Origin: Adineta ricciae
Lineage: Eukaryota > Rotifera > Eurotatoria > Adinetida > Adinetidae
DNA: 64,000 nucleotides
NCBI GenBank assembly: GCA_905250025.1
Contig: CAJNOJ010000090.1
Span: forward strand, 248,001 to 312,000
Direction: 5' to 3'
The position numbers and the translations under genes were made by a program. Each line of letters starts with the position of its first letter. The stretch's first letter is position 1. Shown here in pieces: positions 1 through 9,696 of the stretch. The notes under the pieces are model-generated. The model was not told the origin of the DNA. It was given only the letters and a program-made list of their open reading frames with translations, and did no database searches.

Positions 1-834
1 CCGAGCAGGTTCGTGAATTAACGAAGCAAATGCGAAGTTCAGATTTTCGCGAACGTCTCAATGGCATTGAAGAATTCCAAAAATTATGCGAACTCGAAAC
101 CGAAACAGCAATTCAGTCTCTTGTACAAATCTTCGATGGATTTAATGAATGTCTGGCCGATATGAATTCCAAAGTTGTACTCAAAGCATTGAACACGATG
201 CATCAACTCGTGCCGATCCTAAGTGATGCTTTGGCCAATGTCATCAACTCCACTCTACCGATCATTGCGCAGAACATCGCATCGAAAAATCGAGACATCT
301 CACAGTGTGCATCGGATATCATTGACACTGCTATCGAATACATTGGTAAGTGAATACGAACGGAGAAAAAGTTTCTGATAAATATTTTCATAGATTGCGG
401 AGTATTAGTTCAACCATTGTGTACATTATGTCAAAATAGCAATCTTCGTATTCGACCTGAACTTATTTTAAAATTAGCTGGTAAGTGGAAATATCTTATT
501 TAATCGATTTGGTTATTTTCACAAACAAATTTGCTTTTATCATTTCATAGCTCTCGTGCCTCAATTATGTCAACGTAAACCCAAACAAGTCGAAATTCAT
601 CTATTGCCAACTTACTGGAAATTATTATCTCTACTTCGTGGTCAAAATTCGACGACAATCACATCGTCAGCTGGCGGTGCGAACAATCTGAACTCGTCCG
701 TACATGTTATAACAACCGCTCTCTACACTGAACTTGGCACTACTTTGATTGACCGAGCTAGCTCAAGTTCATCAGTAACACCGAAAAATCTCCAGTTACT
801 TCGTGAACTGTGCTCCAGCATCGACGCTGTGTAG
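1..834 (+). CDS. TOG-domain protein, TOGARAM-like, 3' end
   Basis: This is the C-terminal part of a TOG array protein; the 5' end lies before the window. Three exons are read in one frame: 1-345, 394-480 and 551-834, with introns of 48 and 70 bases and a TAG stop at 832-834. The protein is helical and HEAT-like. It includes a segment beginning RERLNGIEEFQKLCE and a following DMNSKVVLKALN segment, which resemble the last TOG domain of vertebrate TOGARAM1/2. Those proteins bind tubulin in cilia and help regulate axonemal microtubule length. The final exon carries a Ser/Thr/Asn-rich loop and then a helical end. Membership of the TOG/HEAT class is well supported. TOGARAM rather than another TOG protein (CLASP, CKAP5) is inferred from the C-terminal position and the sequence resemblance. 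Confidence 0.8.
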
Positions 835-1349
835 TTTCTTTTGCTAAAACTTTGTTTTTCAGTTGTGATTTTACACCTACATATTATCGCCTAGACTTTC
901 TTTATTTCTCGCATGTGTACTGATTTATTTATATGCACACAGCTCAAGCAATTATCTCTTTTTCTTCGTTTTATATAAGGACAAATCAACTCTATTTCAA
1001 CCTATTAACGTTTCTTTATTTGCTGTGATGATTGTTATTCATTTCTTTTCTTCTCTGTTCTTCCGTGCACGTTCTTATTCTAAATTTTGTATAAAAATAT
1101 ATTGAACAAGAATAATTCATTCTATGGTTAAAATCGGACGAGCTTCTCTCATTCGGTCTTGTCAGACCGGATGATTTTTCACATAGAACTGGCAAACATC
1201 CCGCTTCATACGGTCCGATTTCAACTTTGAGACATTTTATCGTTTTGTTCAATCATAATTACTAATACTAAATATCCTCAATATGAATAAAATCAAGCAA
1301 CTAAATTTCTTTACCTTGCCGATACGTGTAGAAATATGTTAATTATGTA
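835..1349. other. Non-coding gap, AT-rich
   Basis: This stretch is the 3' flank of the TOG gene. No convincing coding exon is seen on either strand; the short open frames are interrupted and lack splice sites. The T-rich tract after 840 probably belongs to the 3' UTR. Confidence 0.5.
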
Positions 1350-1688
1350 TTAAAAACATGCAAAGATAATTGGAAAAACGGAGTAAATGCTATCGTTAAA
1401 CAGCAGTTTATTGTAAATGCACTTTTTAAGTGATTTACACGGTTGATTAAGTGTTGCTCCCGGCATGACATATGAGACATCATAATTGATCATGGATACC
1501 GTGGCGGTTGGATCTGGTAATAAATTTTCATTTGTTCTCTTAGGTAAATCGTTTGATTCAATTTTACTAGTACCTTTAATCAAAGGTAGCTGAAAATTTA
1601 GAGTCATACAAAAAAACTTCCACACATGGCAATATTTGAAGTATTTATACCTGAAAAATAATGTATGATATGTGCGTAAGTATATCAA
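1350..1688 (-). CDS. Possible exon fragment of unknown gene
   Basis: An open frame of about 110 codons on the minus strand contains an internal TTTCAG acceptor-like site near 1590. Downstream of it the residues look protein-like (for example LLPDPTATVSMINYDVSYV). No family is recognised and no start or partner exon could be joined to it with confidence. It may be the last exon of a decayed gene, or chance. Confidence 0.2.
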   Translation of the reverse strand: MIYLRTYHTLFFRYKYFKYCHVWKFFCMTLNFQLPLIKGTSKIESNDLPKRTNENLLPDPTATVSMINYDVSYVMPGATLNQPCKSLKKCIYNKLLFNDSIYSVFPIIFACF

Positions 1689-1800
1689 GAGAAGCTGGCG
1701 TCATAATCAATTAAATATTTTCTCATTTTTCAATCTGTTAAAGACTCTTGGAAGTACTATGACGAAAAGTTGATTCAAAGAAATGTTAGTCTTGGGTGAC

Positions 1801-3350
1801 CTTTAGAGATGATTAGGAAGGATGGGGTTGGATTTCGATTGATTAATGACAGGAATAGAATCACAAAATTCTTTCATAGAGCGTTTAGTTCAATTCGAAT
1901 TCGATGTTTTGATGAATATTTTCAAGCGACGACTAAAGACATCTTTGAGAAATTTAATTCAAATTGTTTAAATTATCAAGATTTGAAACATTTATCACAT
2001 GAATTGGACCGCATGGATTTAATTATTTTAATGAAATTGGACAATTAATGATTGAAGTATTTGATGGAAAACGAACGAGTTTTTCTTTTATTAGTGTTTA
2101 TCTGTTACCCAGATCAACAAATTGGATCGGATCCGAGTATGGAATTACCCGACCTGAGTACAATTATTGAAGATGTATTAGCATCAAATGATGGAACTGC
2201 AGGTACTTCTATATATATTTTATCACCATTAGCTATGCATTCTGATGTTCAAAGTAAGGCTCGACAACATATTCTCAATTTATAAGCTAATTCGATTCTT
2301 CTTTGAAATCTTTGGAGAATGTTAATTATTCAGATCAAATTCTAGGTGAACGTCAAGGTTTATTTTCTATTTTTATCTTTACTGTTCCTGAGTTTTCACG
2401 TCCAGAAATGATAATTAATGAAACTGGTGTTCCAAAAATATAGTGGCTGTGGCAGATAATATGTCTTTAAATAGAAATAAGAATATCTGAAAAATCGATG
2501 CTCTAGAATTTCGTTCTGAACGTTTTCATCTACCTGTATAAACTTCAACGATTAAATTTTATCGTGGATTTGGAAGTGGACATTTTAGACGATGTCTTGG
2601 ACAACATTTTATCAAAAAATTACATTGATTATTTCTTTCTGATCTTCTTACTCAAAAATGATTCAATTTTTTGATCGAATGACGAATGTCAACAATATCC
2701 AAAGATTTAGTTTACCTTTTATTTATATTCTTGGTGATTTTGGTATACTTGTGTAGTTATAAAATTTACGAGGTTCATATACAGTCGAGAATATCTATTT
2801 TTCTAATATAATTCGATAAAAAAAAACTAGAAAGGAAGAAAATGTGATGAGTAAGTGTATTTGTATAAAAGTGAATGATGCAATACTTGATAGGAAAATA
2901 AAAATGAGAAAGAAAAAAAACCGTGATCGAATGTTATCAATTGATGTGTGCAGGAATTCGATAAATTACTGAAACGAAAGAATCCCAAAAATTAAAATTT
3001 CATTATTTATTTGATCGTTTCGGTAAGATGGGCAATGACACATGTTTTATTCAAGTTGAAAATCTACTATTTCGTTTAACCGATATTCCAGTCGCTTCAG
3101 CACCTTCTCTATCAACCCAGACAGATATGACTTTTGAGAAACCGCGTAAATACGATGTTTTATTGGTAGGATACCGTAGAAGTATCGCTTTCATTTTCGT
3201 TAGAATTTTATGCGTATTTCATCGTATTTTCTAAAAATTTGTCTACCCAGGGATTCGAAAATCACATAAATGTCCTGTTTCACCGATTCCATCACCGTCT
3301 GTGCAGTGCCTCAAGGACTTGGTCCCAATCAAGAAAATCTAAATAAATAT
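1801..3350 (+). pseudogene. Degenerate coding remnants, unidentified
   Basis: Several protein-like segments follow one another on the plus strand in shifting frames with stops between them. Examples are 1809-2048, 2052-2285 (containing ELPDLSTIIEDVLASNDG), about 2300-2440 (containing GERQGLFSIFIFTVPEFSRP) and 3028-3180 (containing ENLLFRLTDIPVASAP). No consistent splice sites join them. The composition resembles coding sequence more than the surrounding spacer does. The simplest reading is a decayed copy of one larger gene, but no protein family was recognised and decay is an inference. Confidence 0.4.
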
Positions 3351-3483
3351 TATACTTATACACCAAACAAAATTTATTATCATAGAAAATAGATTAAAAA
3401 CAAAAAGTAATGTGCTGTTTCATTTGTTAATTTACAGTGTTCATAATTGAAAAATGAACATTTTGTTTTAAAATTCAATATTC

Positions 3484-3768
3484 TCAATGATTATCTCTAT
3501 AAGATAATGATGCTGTATGATATCCTGAAATTGATCCAGCTATTGTTCCAGCGGATCCGCCACCGATTGCTCTTAAACCTGTACTAAGTGCCATAACTGT
3601 TGTAGCACCAAAACAACCTCCTGCCATTCCTCCAGCCAAAGCGCCAACAATTCCACCTGCTAACTGACCAGCAGCTTTATCATCTGTAATAAATTTTGCA
3701 AAACCACCGGATACACCACCAACAGCACCACCAATAACAGCACCAATTGCTAATGGATTTGAATACAT
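3484..3768 (-). CDS. Small glycine-zipper membrane protein A
   Basis: A single-exon gene of 94 residues. The start is set at the ATG at 3768 (MYSNPLAIGAVIGG) because a TATA box lies about 60 bases upstream and because this start aligns with the neighbouring paralogue. The protein is made of Gly/Ala-rich segments with GxxxG spacing (IGGAVGGVSGG, AGGIVGALAGGMAGG), which would form tightly packed membrane helices, separated by a short polar loop. It resembles glycine-zipper domain proteins, which in bacteria occur in envelope and membrane-disturbing proteins; no specific function can be given. It is divergently paired with the gene at 4089. A frame longer at the 5' end begins with TTG and was not used. 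Confidence 0.7.
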   Translation of the reverse strand: MYSNPLAIGAVIGGAVGGVSGGFAKFITDDKAAGQLAGGIVGALAGGMAGGCFGATTVMALSTGLRAIGGGSAGTIAGSISGYHTASLSYRDNH

Positions 3769-3823
3769 TGTTCCTTTAAGACGAGACAAATTGGAAAATA
3801 AGTCAAATGCTTTCTCTTTCTAT

Positions 3824-3833
3824 CTTTTATAGT
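3824..3833 (-). promoter_or_regulatory. TATA box of glycine-zipper gene A
   Basis: ACTATAAAAG on the minus strand, 56 to 65 bases upstream of the ATG at 3768. The position and sequence fit a core promoter for this gene. Confidence 0.5.
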
Positions 3834-4018
3834 ATCGTTATTAGTTATCATCAATTGGGTTTATTCCCTAAGAGCATTCTTTCACGAATAATTTTTGGAT
3901 TGAATTCCCATTGTACAGTTTAAAAAAAGGCAGCACGTTTCAAGTTAATCTTATCATCTAATAGACAATTTCCCTTATTTTTTTCTCAAAAAATGAGAAT
4001 TATGTTGTTTATAATTTG

Positions 4019-4026
4019 TATATAAA
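4019..4026 (+). promoter_or_regulatory. TATA box of glycine-zipper gene B
   Basis: TATATAAA, 63 bases upstream of the ATG at 4089. With the box at 3824 it makes a bidirectional promoter region of about 320 bases between the two start codons. Confidence 0.5.
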
Positions 4027-4088
4027 TGGATTAGATCAAATAATATATTCACTCTGTGAATTAAATCTTTATTTGAAAAAAAAGATAC

Positions 4089-4376
4089 ATGAATCCATTG
4101 CAATTTGCAGCAGCAATTGGCGGTGTAATTGGTGGATCTGTTGGTGGAGTAATTGGTTGGATAACAGTCGTTAAAGAAATTAACAAAGAACTAGGACAAG
4201 GAACAGGTGGATTTACTGGTGGAACTGCTGGAGCCATTGGAGGATATTTTGCAGGCCATGCGGTTATGTCTAATCGTTTAGGAGCAATAGCAGGTATTAC
4301 TGCTGGAATAGTAGCTGGTTGTGCTGCTGGATATACAGTTGCAGGAAAGGTTTATGATGGAATTAAACCAAAATAA
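4089..4376 (+). CDS. Small glycine-zipper membrane protein B
   Basis: A single-exon gene of 95 residues starting at an ATG (MNPLQFAAAIGGVIGG) and ending at TAA 4374-4376. Like the divergent gene at 3768 it consists of Gly/Ala-rich GxxxG helices around a short charged loop (KEINKELG). The two proteins align nearly end to end without large gaps: the NPL start, the IGG...GG first helix, the polar loop, the second and third Gly helices, and a GY near the end. They are therefore paralogues placed head to head. The function is unknown. Membrane insertion is inferred from composition only. Confidence 0.7.
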   Translation: MNPLQFAAAIGGVIGGSVGGVIGWITVVKEINKELGQGTGGFTGGTAGAIGGYFAGHAVMSNRLGAIAGITAGIVAGCAAGYTVAGKVYDGIKPK

Positions 4377-4379
4377 ACT

Positions 4380-5215
4380 GAAATTTTTGTTAAATAATAA
4401 CGTCTTTCATAGGCTATCTTGTGTATGACGTTATGTAATCATGCGCTAATCTAGATCTGATATTCTATTACGTGTCGTCATATGTTTTCCCTGTGGCGTG
4501 TTACGTTTTAGAAAATATTTTTTCAACTTCATATAAACTTCATATTTATAAAAAATACTGATATAGTCGCCTTCTATCAATGTTAACCTAATACGCGAAC
4601 GTCTTCCAGAAGATTTTCTTTTTACGAAGCGTGTCCGCGTAAAATGATACTTCGCTGATTAGTTCTTGAAATTTTTTGCGGCAAAAGCATATATAAAGTG
4701 TCTTATATACAGCTTTCAATACCGATTACGTATTCGACATTCATTTTGCTAGAAGCTGAACTTCTCTTTAAGAAAATACTTTTTAAACTTGTTGAAAAAG
4801 GTATTTTAGATAGTCTCAGCAGAAAATTTCTTCAAAATGTGTTGTTTTACATACCACCTGATGCAGAATTTCACTCTCTACAAATTCGCATATTTGATTT
4901 TATGTTCTAAAATCAAAGTCAATTCGTGAACTCAGTTGAAGTCCTCGGCTTGTTGTTTAAAACATAGACTTCTACATGAATGTATCGATCCCATTCTCAT
5001 ATGGAAATCTGCACAATTTTTGACATCGATATTAATTCATATCAATTCAGATAAACTTTTCCATAGTTCATCTCAGCATTGACAGAATCATGCTCTGTAT
5101 CGAGTATCTATTTGGATAATAGTAAAAAAAGGATTCAATATATATATATATCAAAGAATAGATAGTCATCATCGATATGAAGCTTACACAACGGAGCTAG
5201 CACTATAGAACAGTG
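4380..5215. other. Non-coding gap
   Basis: AT-rich sequence 3' of glycine-zipper gene B. One open frame near 4698-4910 starts at GTG, has no promoter or splice partner, and was not accepted. A short TA run lies at about 5140-5150. Confidence 0.5.
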
Positions 5216-5218
5216 ATT

Positions 5219-5640
5219 AAGTTAAAAACGTTTTTACTAAATAAGCTCCGCCCATATAAACTAGTTCATTCGATTCAGAATTGAGCTCTGCATCGAATGA
5301 TGATATTTTTATGCACGGGACAAGTTTTAGGAAAGTTTCTACCTACATCTATGTTTTCCTCCTATAGATCTGATACAGGCGTGTACATCCATATCCTTCA
5401 CTCCATCTGTTTCATTTATCATCGTGATAGATTCTTTTGTTCGATTTCCGCATCAACAAATTGAATTTCGTCTCTCGAGCGAAGGCAACGCTAATAAGAT
5501 CTATTTATAATCCAAATGTAATTTTTGCTAAGTTTGCCCCCTAAATAAAAGTATCATCATTCGATGCAGAATGAAATTCTGAGCCGAGTAGACTGGTTGT
5601 TATGGACAAGGCTCATTTAGTAAGAAAGTTTTCAATTAAA
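5219..5640. repeat. Inverted-repeat (MITE-like) element
   Basis: Two imperfect arms of about 95 bases, 5219-5311 and 5544-5640, are reverse complements of each other. The shared core is TGCATCGAATGATGATA in the left arm and its complement in the right arm. The similarity extends outward through a TTACTAAAT[AG]AGC block. The spacer of about 232 bases has no coding potential. The layout fits a short non-autonomous DNA transposon or a fold-back element. Target-site duplications were not identified. Confidence 0.5.
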
Positions 5641-5748
5641 GTTTTGTTTCATTGTACTAACTTCAAATCGACATTTTTCTCATCTCATACCGATCCGAAC
5701 ACACGGACACGACTGGCTATGAGGTAAAATACAACATTTTTTCTTTGT

Positions 5749-6018
5749 TCATGTTTGCCTGAGTTCAAATGAAACGCGATTGAAGAATGTACCTTGAAAA
5801 TTAGGATTCGTATGAGAAGCTTGAAGAAATGACGATAGTAATTTTTGATCTGTCTCAAAATGTAAATATAATCGATTCATTTCACACCAAAGACTTTCAG
5901 GTTTTTCCGATAAATTCTCGTTTAGCTCGAAATCAGTATTAGATTGGATATTAAGTAAATTAATTGAACGAATTAAAAGTATATGGAAGAGAAAACATTT
6001 GTACAAGAACATAGACAT
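5749..6018 (-). CDS. Possible secreted-protein exon, weak
   Basis: An ATG-led minus frame of 89 codons begins with a hydrophobic stretch (MSMFLYKCFLFHILLI) that could be a signal peptide. A GT donor-like site follows PNFQ. No downstream exon could be joined in frame and no family is recognised. It could equally be a chance open frame in AT-rich DNA. Confidence 0.2.
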   Translation of the reverse strand: MSMFLYKCFLFHILLIRSINLLNIQSNTDFELNENLSEKPESLWCEMNRLYLHFETDQKLLSSFLQASHTNPNFQGTFFNRVSFELRQT

Positions 6019-6566
6019 GTTCGAAACCTAATCAAGTGATTCAATAACTAATAAAATCATTTGAGAACAGTTAGATTTTAACACCATTCGTCTTTGAATG
6101 CTTTTTCATGTGGGAAGTAACGTAAAGCAAATCGTTTGTAAAGGCTACAAAATTTTAATAGCATACAATCAATTCTTTGATTGAGGTTAAGAAAAAAACT
6201 AAATAACATTGACCATAAATAATTTATCCCAGATACGCAGAAAAAGTTCATTAGACATGTCTTCGAATTTCATTTCTATCAGACCGATATGATACGAATC
6301 GAACAGTGAATACAATTTATGATACTTATTCACCAATGAACTTAGAGATGTCTATGGGTAAAATAAAACGCACACTATGTAAGAGATGGGTGCAGTCTGC
6401 TCCGGTCTATTTTTGACGACAAAATCGATAAACGTCCGGATTTCATCCTCGTCCATTTGCGTTTTATTCGAGTTATGGCTTCATTCATTGACAAGCAAAG
6501 AGTAAAACACATCAATAAAGTCATATGTGAGATTCAGTTGCACACATCTCGATTCCTGATAAGAAT

Positions 6567-7345
6567 TTATTTTAATTTTGTCAATGCATCTGTATATAAA
6601 TCAAATAGACAATGAACCGAACTGGAACGTTTGGCAATTGTAGCCGCGGTTTCATTTAGTTTATTTTCAATATTTACATTTATGAATGGATGCATAAGAA
6701 GCAGTTGAATGACTTCTCGATTGCTTCGTTGCGATGCAGCTAAATGTAATGCTGTTTGTCCACCATTTGTCTGACTATTTATATCGATACCATTTTGTAA
6801 TAATAGAGAAGCTATTTCATAATTATTCCAAAAGGCGGCACAGTGCAATGCGGTCCATTTATCGTCCGTAACTGCGTGGATATCTGCACCTGATTCAAGT
6901 AGATATTCACAGATTTTCAACTGATTTCCGTTCGCTGAGCGGTGCAATGCGGTGTAACCATCCGAATCTCGTGCATTGAGTAATGATCGGTCACGAGTGA
7001 TGTATTGTTGAACACGCGCGAGATCACCATCTTCAACGGCGGTCAGTAAACCTTTGACAGGATCACGACGAATGTCTTTTTTTGTCCAGTGTTCGACGTC
7101 ATTTTCATCTTTCTCCCAATAACTTTGCCATTTGGATGGCTCGCCATTTTTCTTCTCGATAATTTCATCAAAAACCGTGGTGCTTAACTTGTTTATATAC
7201 TCCAATCGTTCGCCATCGTCCATACCTAGAATAAACATAGATTTTATCAAAAACAAATTGATCAATAAAACAGGTTTTGGTACATACCTTCCATTTCCTT
7301 TTGTAGTTGATTTTCCGCATCTTGCCGCTGTTGATCATTAGACAT
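6567..7345 (-). CDS. ANKRD49: Ankyrin repeat protein, ANKRD49-like
   Basis: Two exons, 7345-7288 and 7225-6567, encode 238 residues against about 239 in vertebrate ANKRD49. Exon 1 gives MSNDQQRQDAENQLQKEMEG and joins in frame to MDDGERLEYINKL. After an acidic/aromatic N-terminal part (WQSYWEKDEND) come four ankyrin repeats: DGYTALHRSANGNQLKI, DKWTALHCAAFWNN and GGQTALHLAASQR, then a diverged last repeat ending in a helical tail (AATIAKRSSSVHCLFDLY). The vertebrate protein has the same order, including ADxHAVT between the first repeats and ETA.xIA.R in the tail. The vertebrate protein is linked to spermatogenesis and autophagy; here the role is inferred only from similarity. Confidence 0.9.
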
Positions 7346-8807
7346 CTTGAAAAATGTAAACAAATCAATACAAAGGCGCGTAGCGCATAAAAGCTCAAAT
7401 ACCAAAATTCGACTTTATGTCATGTTGGACCGAATCCACATCAGTCACTTTGAAAACCAATGGGAACAAATGATGTGATGTATCTTACTATTCGACGTTG
7501 ACAAGAAAGAGTTAAATATGGACTTTGAGCTGATTGGTCCGATAAGAAAACGATAGCGTTACAATTGCAAATACTGATGATGGATGATGAGATAATTTTC
7601 CCATTTTTCTCCTCAAGATCAATGAATAGAAATGAATTCGAAAGAAAAACAGACGGCCCGAAAGAGGCTAGGAAAAGCAAAATGATGAAGATGTTACTTC
7701 TGGAAAATAGAATTCGATATTTGAAAATCTGAAAATGATTAAAGTCACTTATCTGTAGGTAAATCTCATAATATAATTGAATATTCCAAAAAATGGTTTT
7801 GTTGGGGGTACTTTTTCAGTAAAAATTCCGAAAAGAACAGACTTGAGATGATAGGTACATACCATGTTTCACTCGGCTCGTTTCTCCCTAGAGTGAACAT
7901 CTACACATTCACTCAAAGTATCAGGAGAGTTAAGTAGTGCATGCTCTTTCTCTCACAGGACCAAAACAATTAATAAATCTCAAGCATAACATCTAAAGAG
8001 TCAAGCTAACCAGTGTATATCAGAAGAATTTTAACTCGACTCGTTTCCAAATCGCTGCACTCGTTTTATCGTCAGTTGTTGAATCTTTAGTATGTTGTTA
8101 TATAAATATATCTATCTATTACTAAACGTATAACTCCTTTAAGAGCCTTTTAAGACACGGCTTGATGCAGCATCCTTAAATCGATAATCTCAAGTAAATA
8201 TGCACCAGACCAAAGTGCCTCGAAAACATTGTAATATGGTATGGATAACTAATTTCCATCTATTAGTCGTTTCACGAGGGTAACTATCGCGTTACGTGTG
8301 TTTGTATAAAAACATACCGAGGCGGATAATAGGTAGTACGCTTTCTTTGCTCACGATGTGAGATTATGTCGACTTCATCTCTCTATATTAACAAAAACCA
8401 ATTAGTTCCGTTTGAATTATTTCGGTAAACATCAGATTTTCTTTTCTTTTAATGAAATAGACACATGCTTGTCTGTTGCTTTGTATATATATATATATAT
8501 ATGTATATAAATATGAATAATGACAATAACCAACAACATTTAATTGCGAATGAATAAGAACATCGAATATGTTTATCAAAAAGAAAACAAACAAAAAGCA
8601 AATTTAGATTTGTACAATAATTAATAAGCAAGAAAATCATAAGATGAATTTAAAATACAACAGGTGTTAAAGATCCACCGGTGAACAAAGAAAACATGAC
8701 AACGGACGGCTTCTTTTCTATTGAGAAAATGCTCCGATAGAAATCTCCATGGTTCATCTGACACAGAGAGAACAATAACAGCAGAGAGAAGAAGTTTCCT
8801 ATTGTCA
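7346..8807. other. Non-coding gap with a TA microsatellite
   Basis: No exon is supported between ANKRD49 and UBL3. A (TA)n run lies at about 8484-8502. The rest is AT-rich spacer with short interrupted frames. Part of it near 8650-8800 is probably the 3' UTR of UBL3. Confidence 0.5.
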
Positions 8808-9360
8808 TTAGAAAATTACACATCCTTCACAGCACCCGGGTGTGGATGAATTTGGACTTGTTGTGTCTGATCGATGCGGTGACGTTGCATTCTGGGAGTG
8901 ATCAGCTGTTCGCTCTTGATTCGTGTCATGTTTATGTTTACGTTTTTGATCGCCATTGGTTGATTCAGGAAGATTCTCACGTGGAACAAGATGCATCACA
9001 GTTGTTTTGCCTTGCTGAAGACGAAGTGCGCCTAATGTGACATTACCATGAAGAAATCGTCCTTGATAGATTAATCTTAATACTTCGTAACGATCAACTC
9101 TTTGTTCATTTCCCCAATCTAATTCAAAGCAACGAAGAGAAAACAAATCTTAAGACATCAATGCGTACCTTCGGGCCAGTTTTCAAACACATATTTAGCT
9201 ACATCAGATGCAGTTGTTGTTGGTCGAAATTGAAACTCAGCTGTTCTGCCACTAACAAGAATTAATTTGAGATTGATCTAAATGATGAGAAGATAAGATT
9301 CAGTTAAAGTCGTTCATTTGTTTTTCTTACGATATCGGACGGTGAGGATTTCGATCCCAT
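8808..9360 (-). CDS. UBL3: Membrane-anchored ubiquitin-fold protein UBL3
   Basis: Three exons, 9360-9331, 9277-9169 and 9118-8808, sum to 150 codons including TAA (149 residues; vertebrate UBL3 has 117). The start is MGSKSSPSDI, followed by the ubiquitin fold (INLKLILVSGRTAEF, then YVFENWPEDW). The diagnostic stretch LRLIYQGRFLHGNVTLGA is followed by GKTTVMHLVPRENLPE. A longer Asn/Thr/His-rich linker leads to the C-terminus CCEGCVIF. CVIF is a CAAX box and the nearby cysteines could be palmitoylated, as in the family, which sits at the plasma membrane and sorts proteins into small extracellular vesicles. The longer linker accounts for the greater length. Confidence 0.93.
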
Positions 9361-9696
9361 TGATAAGCGAAACAGATCGTCACATCACGTCTGATAAAAT
9401 ATTCATTTTATCGAATGAGGATGAGAAACAAACAATAAACATCATAGGGTATATAATTGAATATTTAGTGATGTCGCTACTGTCGACAGAAGTGAGAAAA
9501 AGAATTGAATGAACTTAAATATCGATCAATGTCGTTTTAATTTTAATTTTAATCGGAATATTTCGAAAAATAAAAATTCGAACTTATAATTGATCGAACA
9601 AATGCACCAATCAGAAAAAAAGAGATTTCAATTACTTGAAATCAATGGAATGCAAGTGAATCTCTCATTACTTAAGCATTGACTGCTATTTGTTCT
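9361..9696. promoter_or_regulatory. Divergent promoter region UBL3 / ATAD5-like
   Basis: 336 bases between the two divergent start codons. The region is AT-rich and carries the start sites of both genes. No clear TATA box or other motif is picked out. Confidence 0.4.

Noticed and set aside
4698-4910. 70-codon plus-strand open frame
   Set aside because: It begins at GTG, has no promoter or splice partner and no recognisable similarity; it sits in AT-rich spacer.
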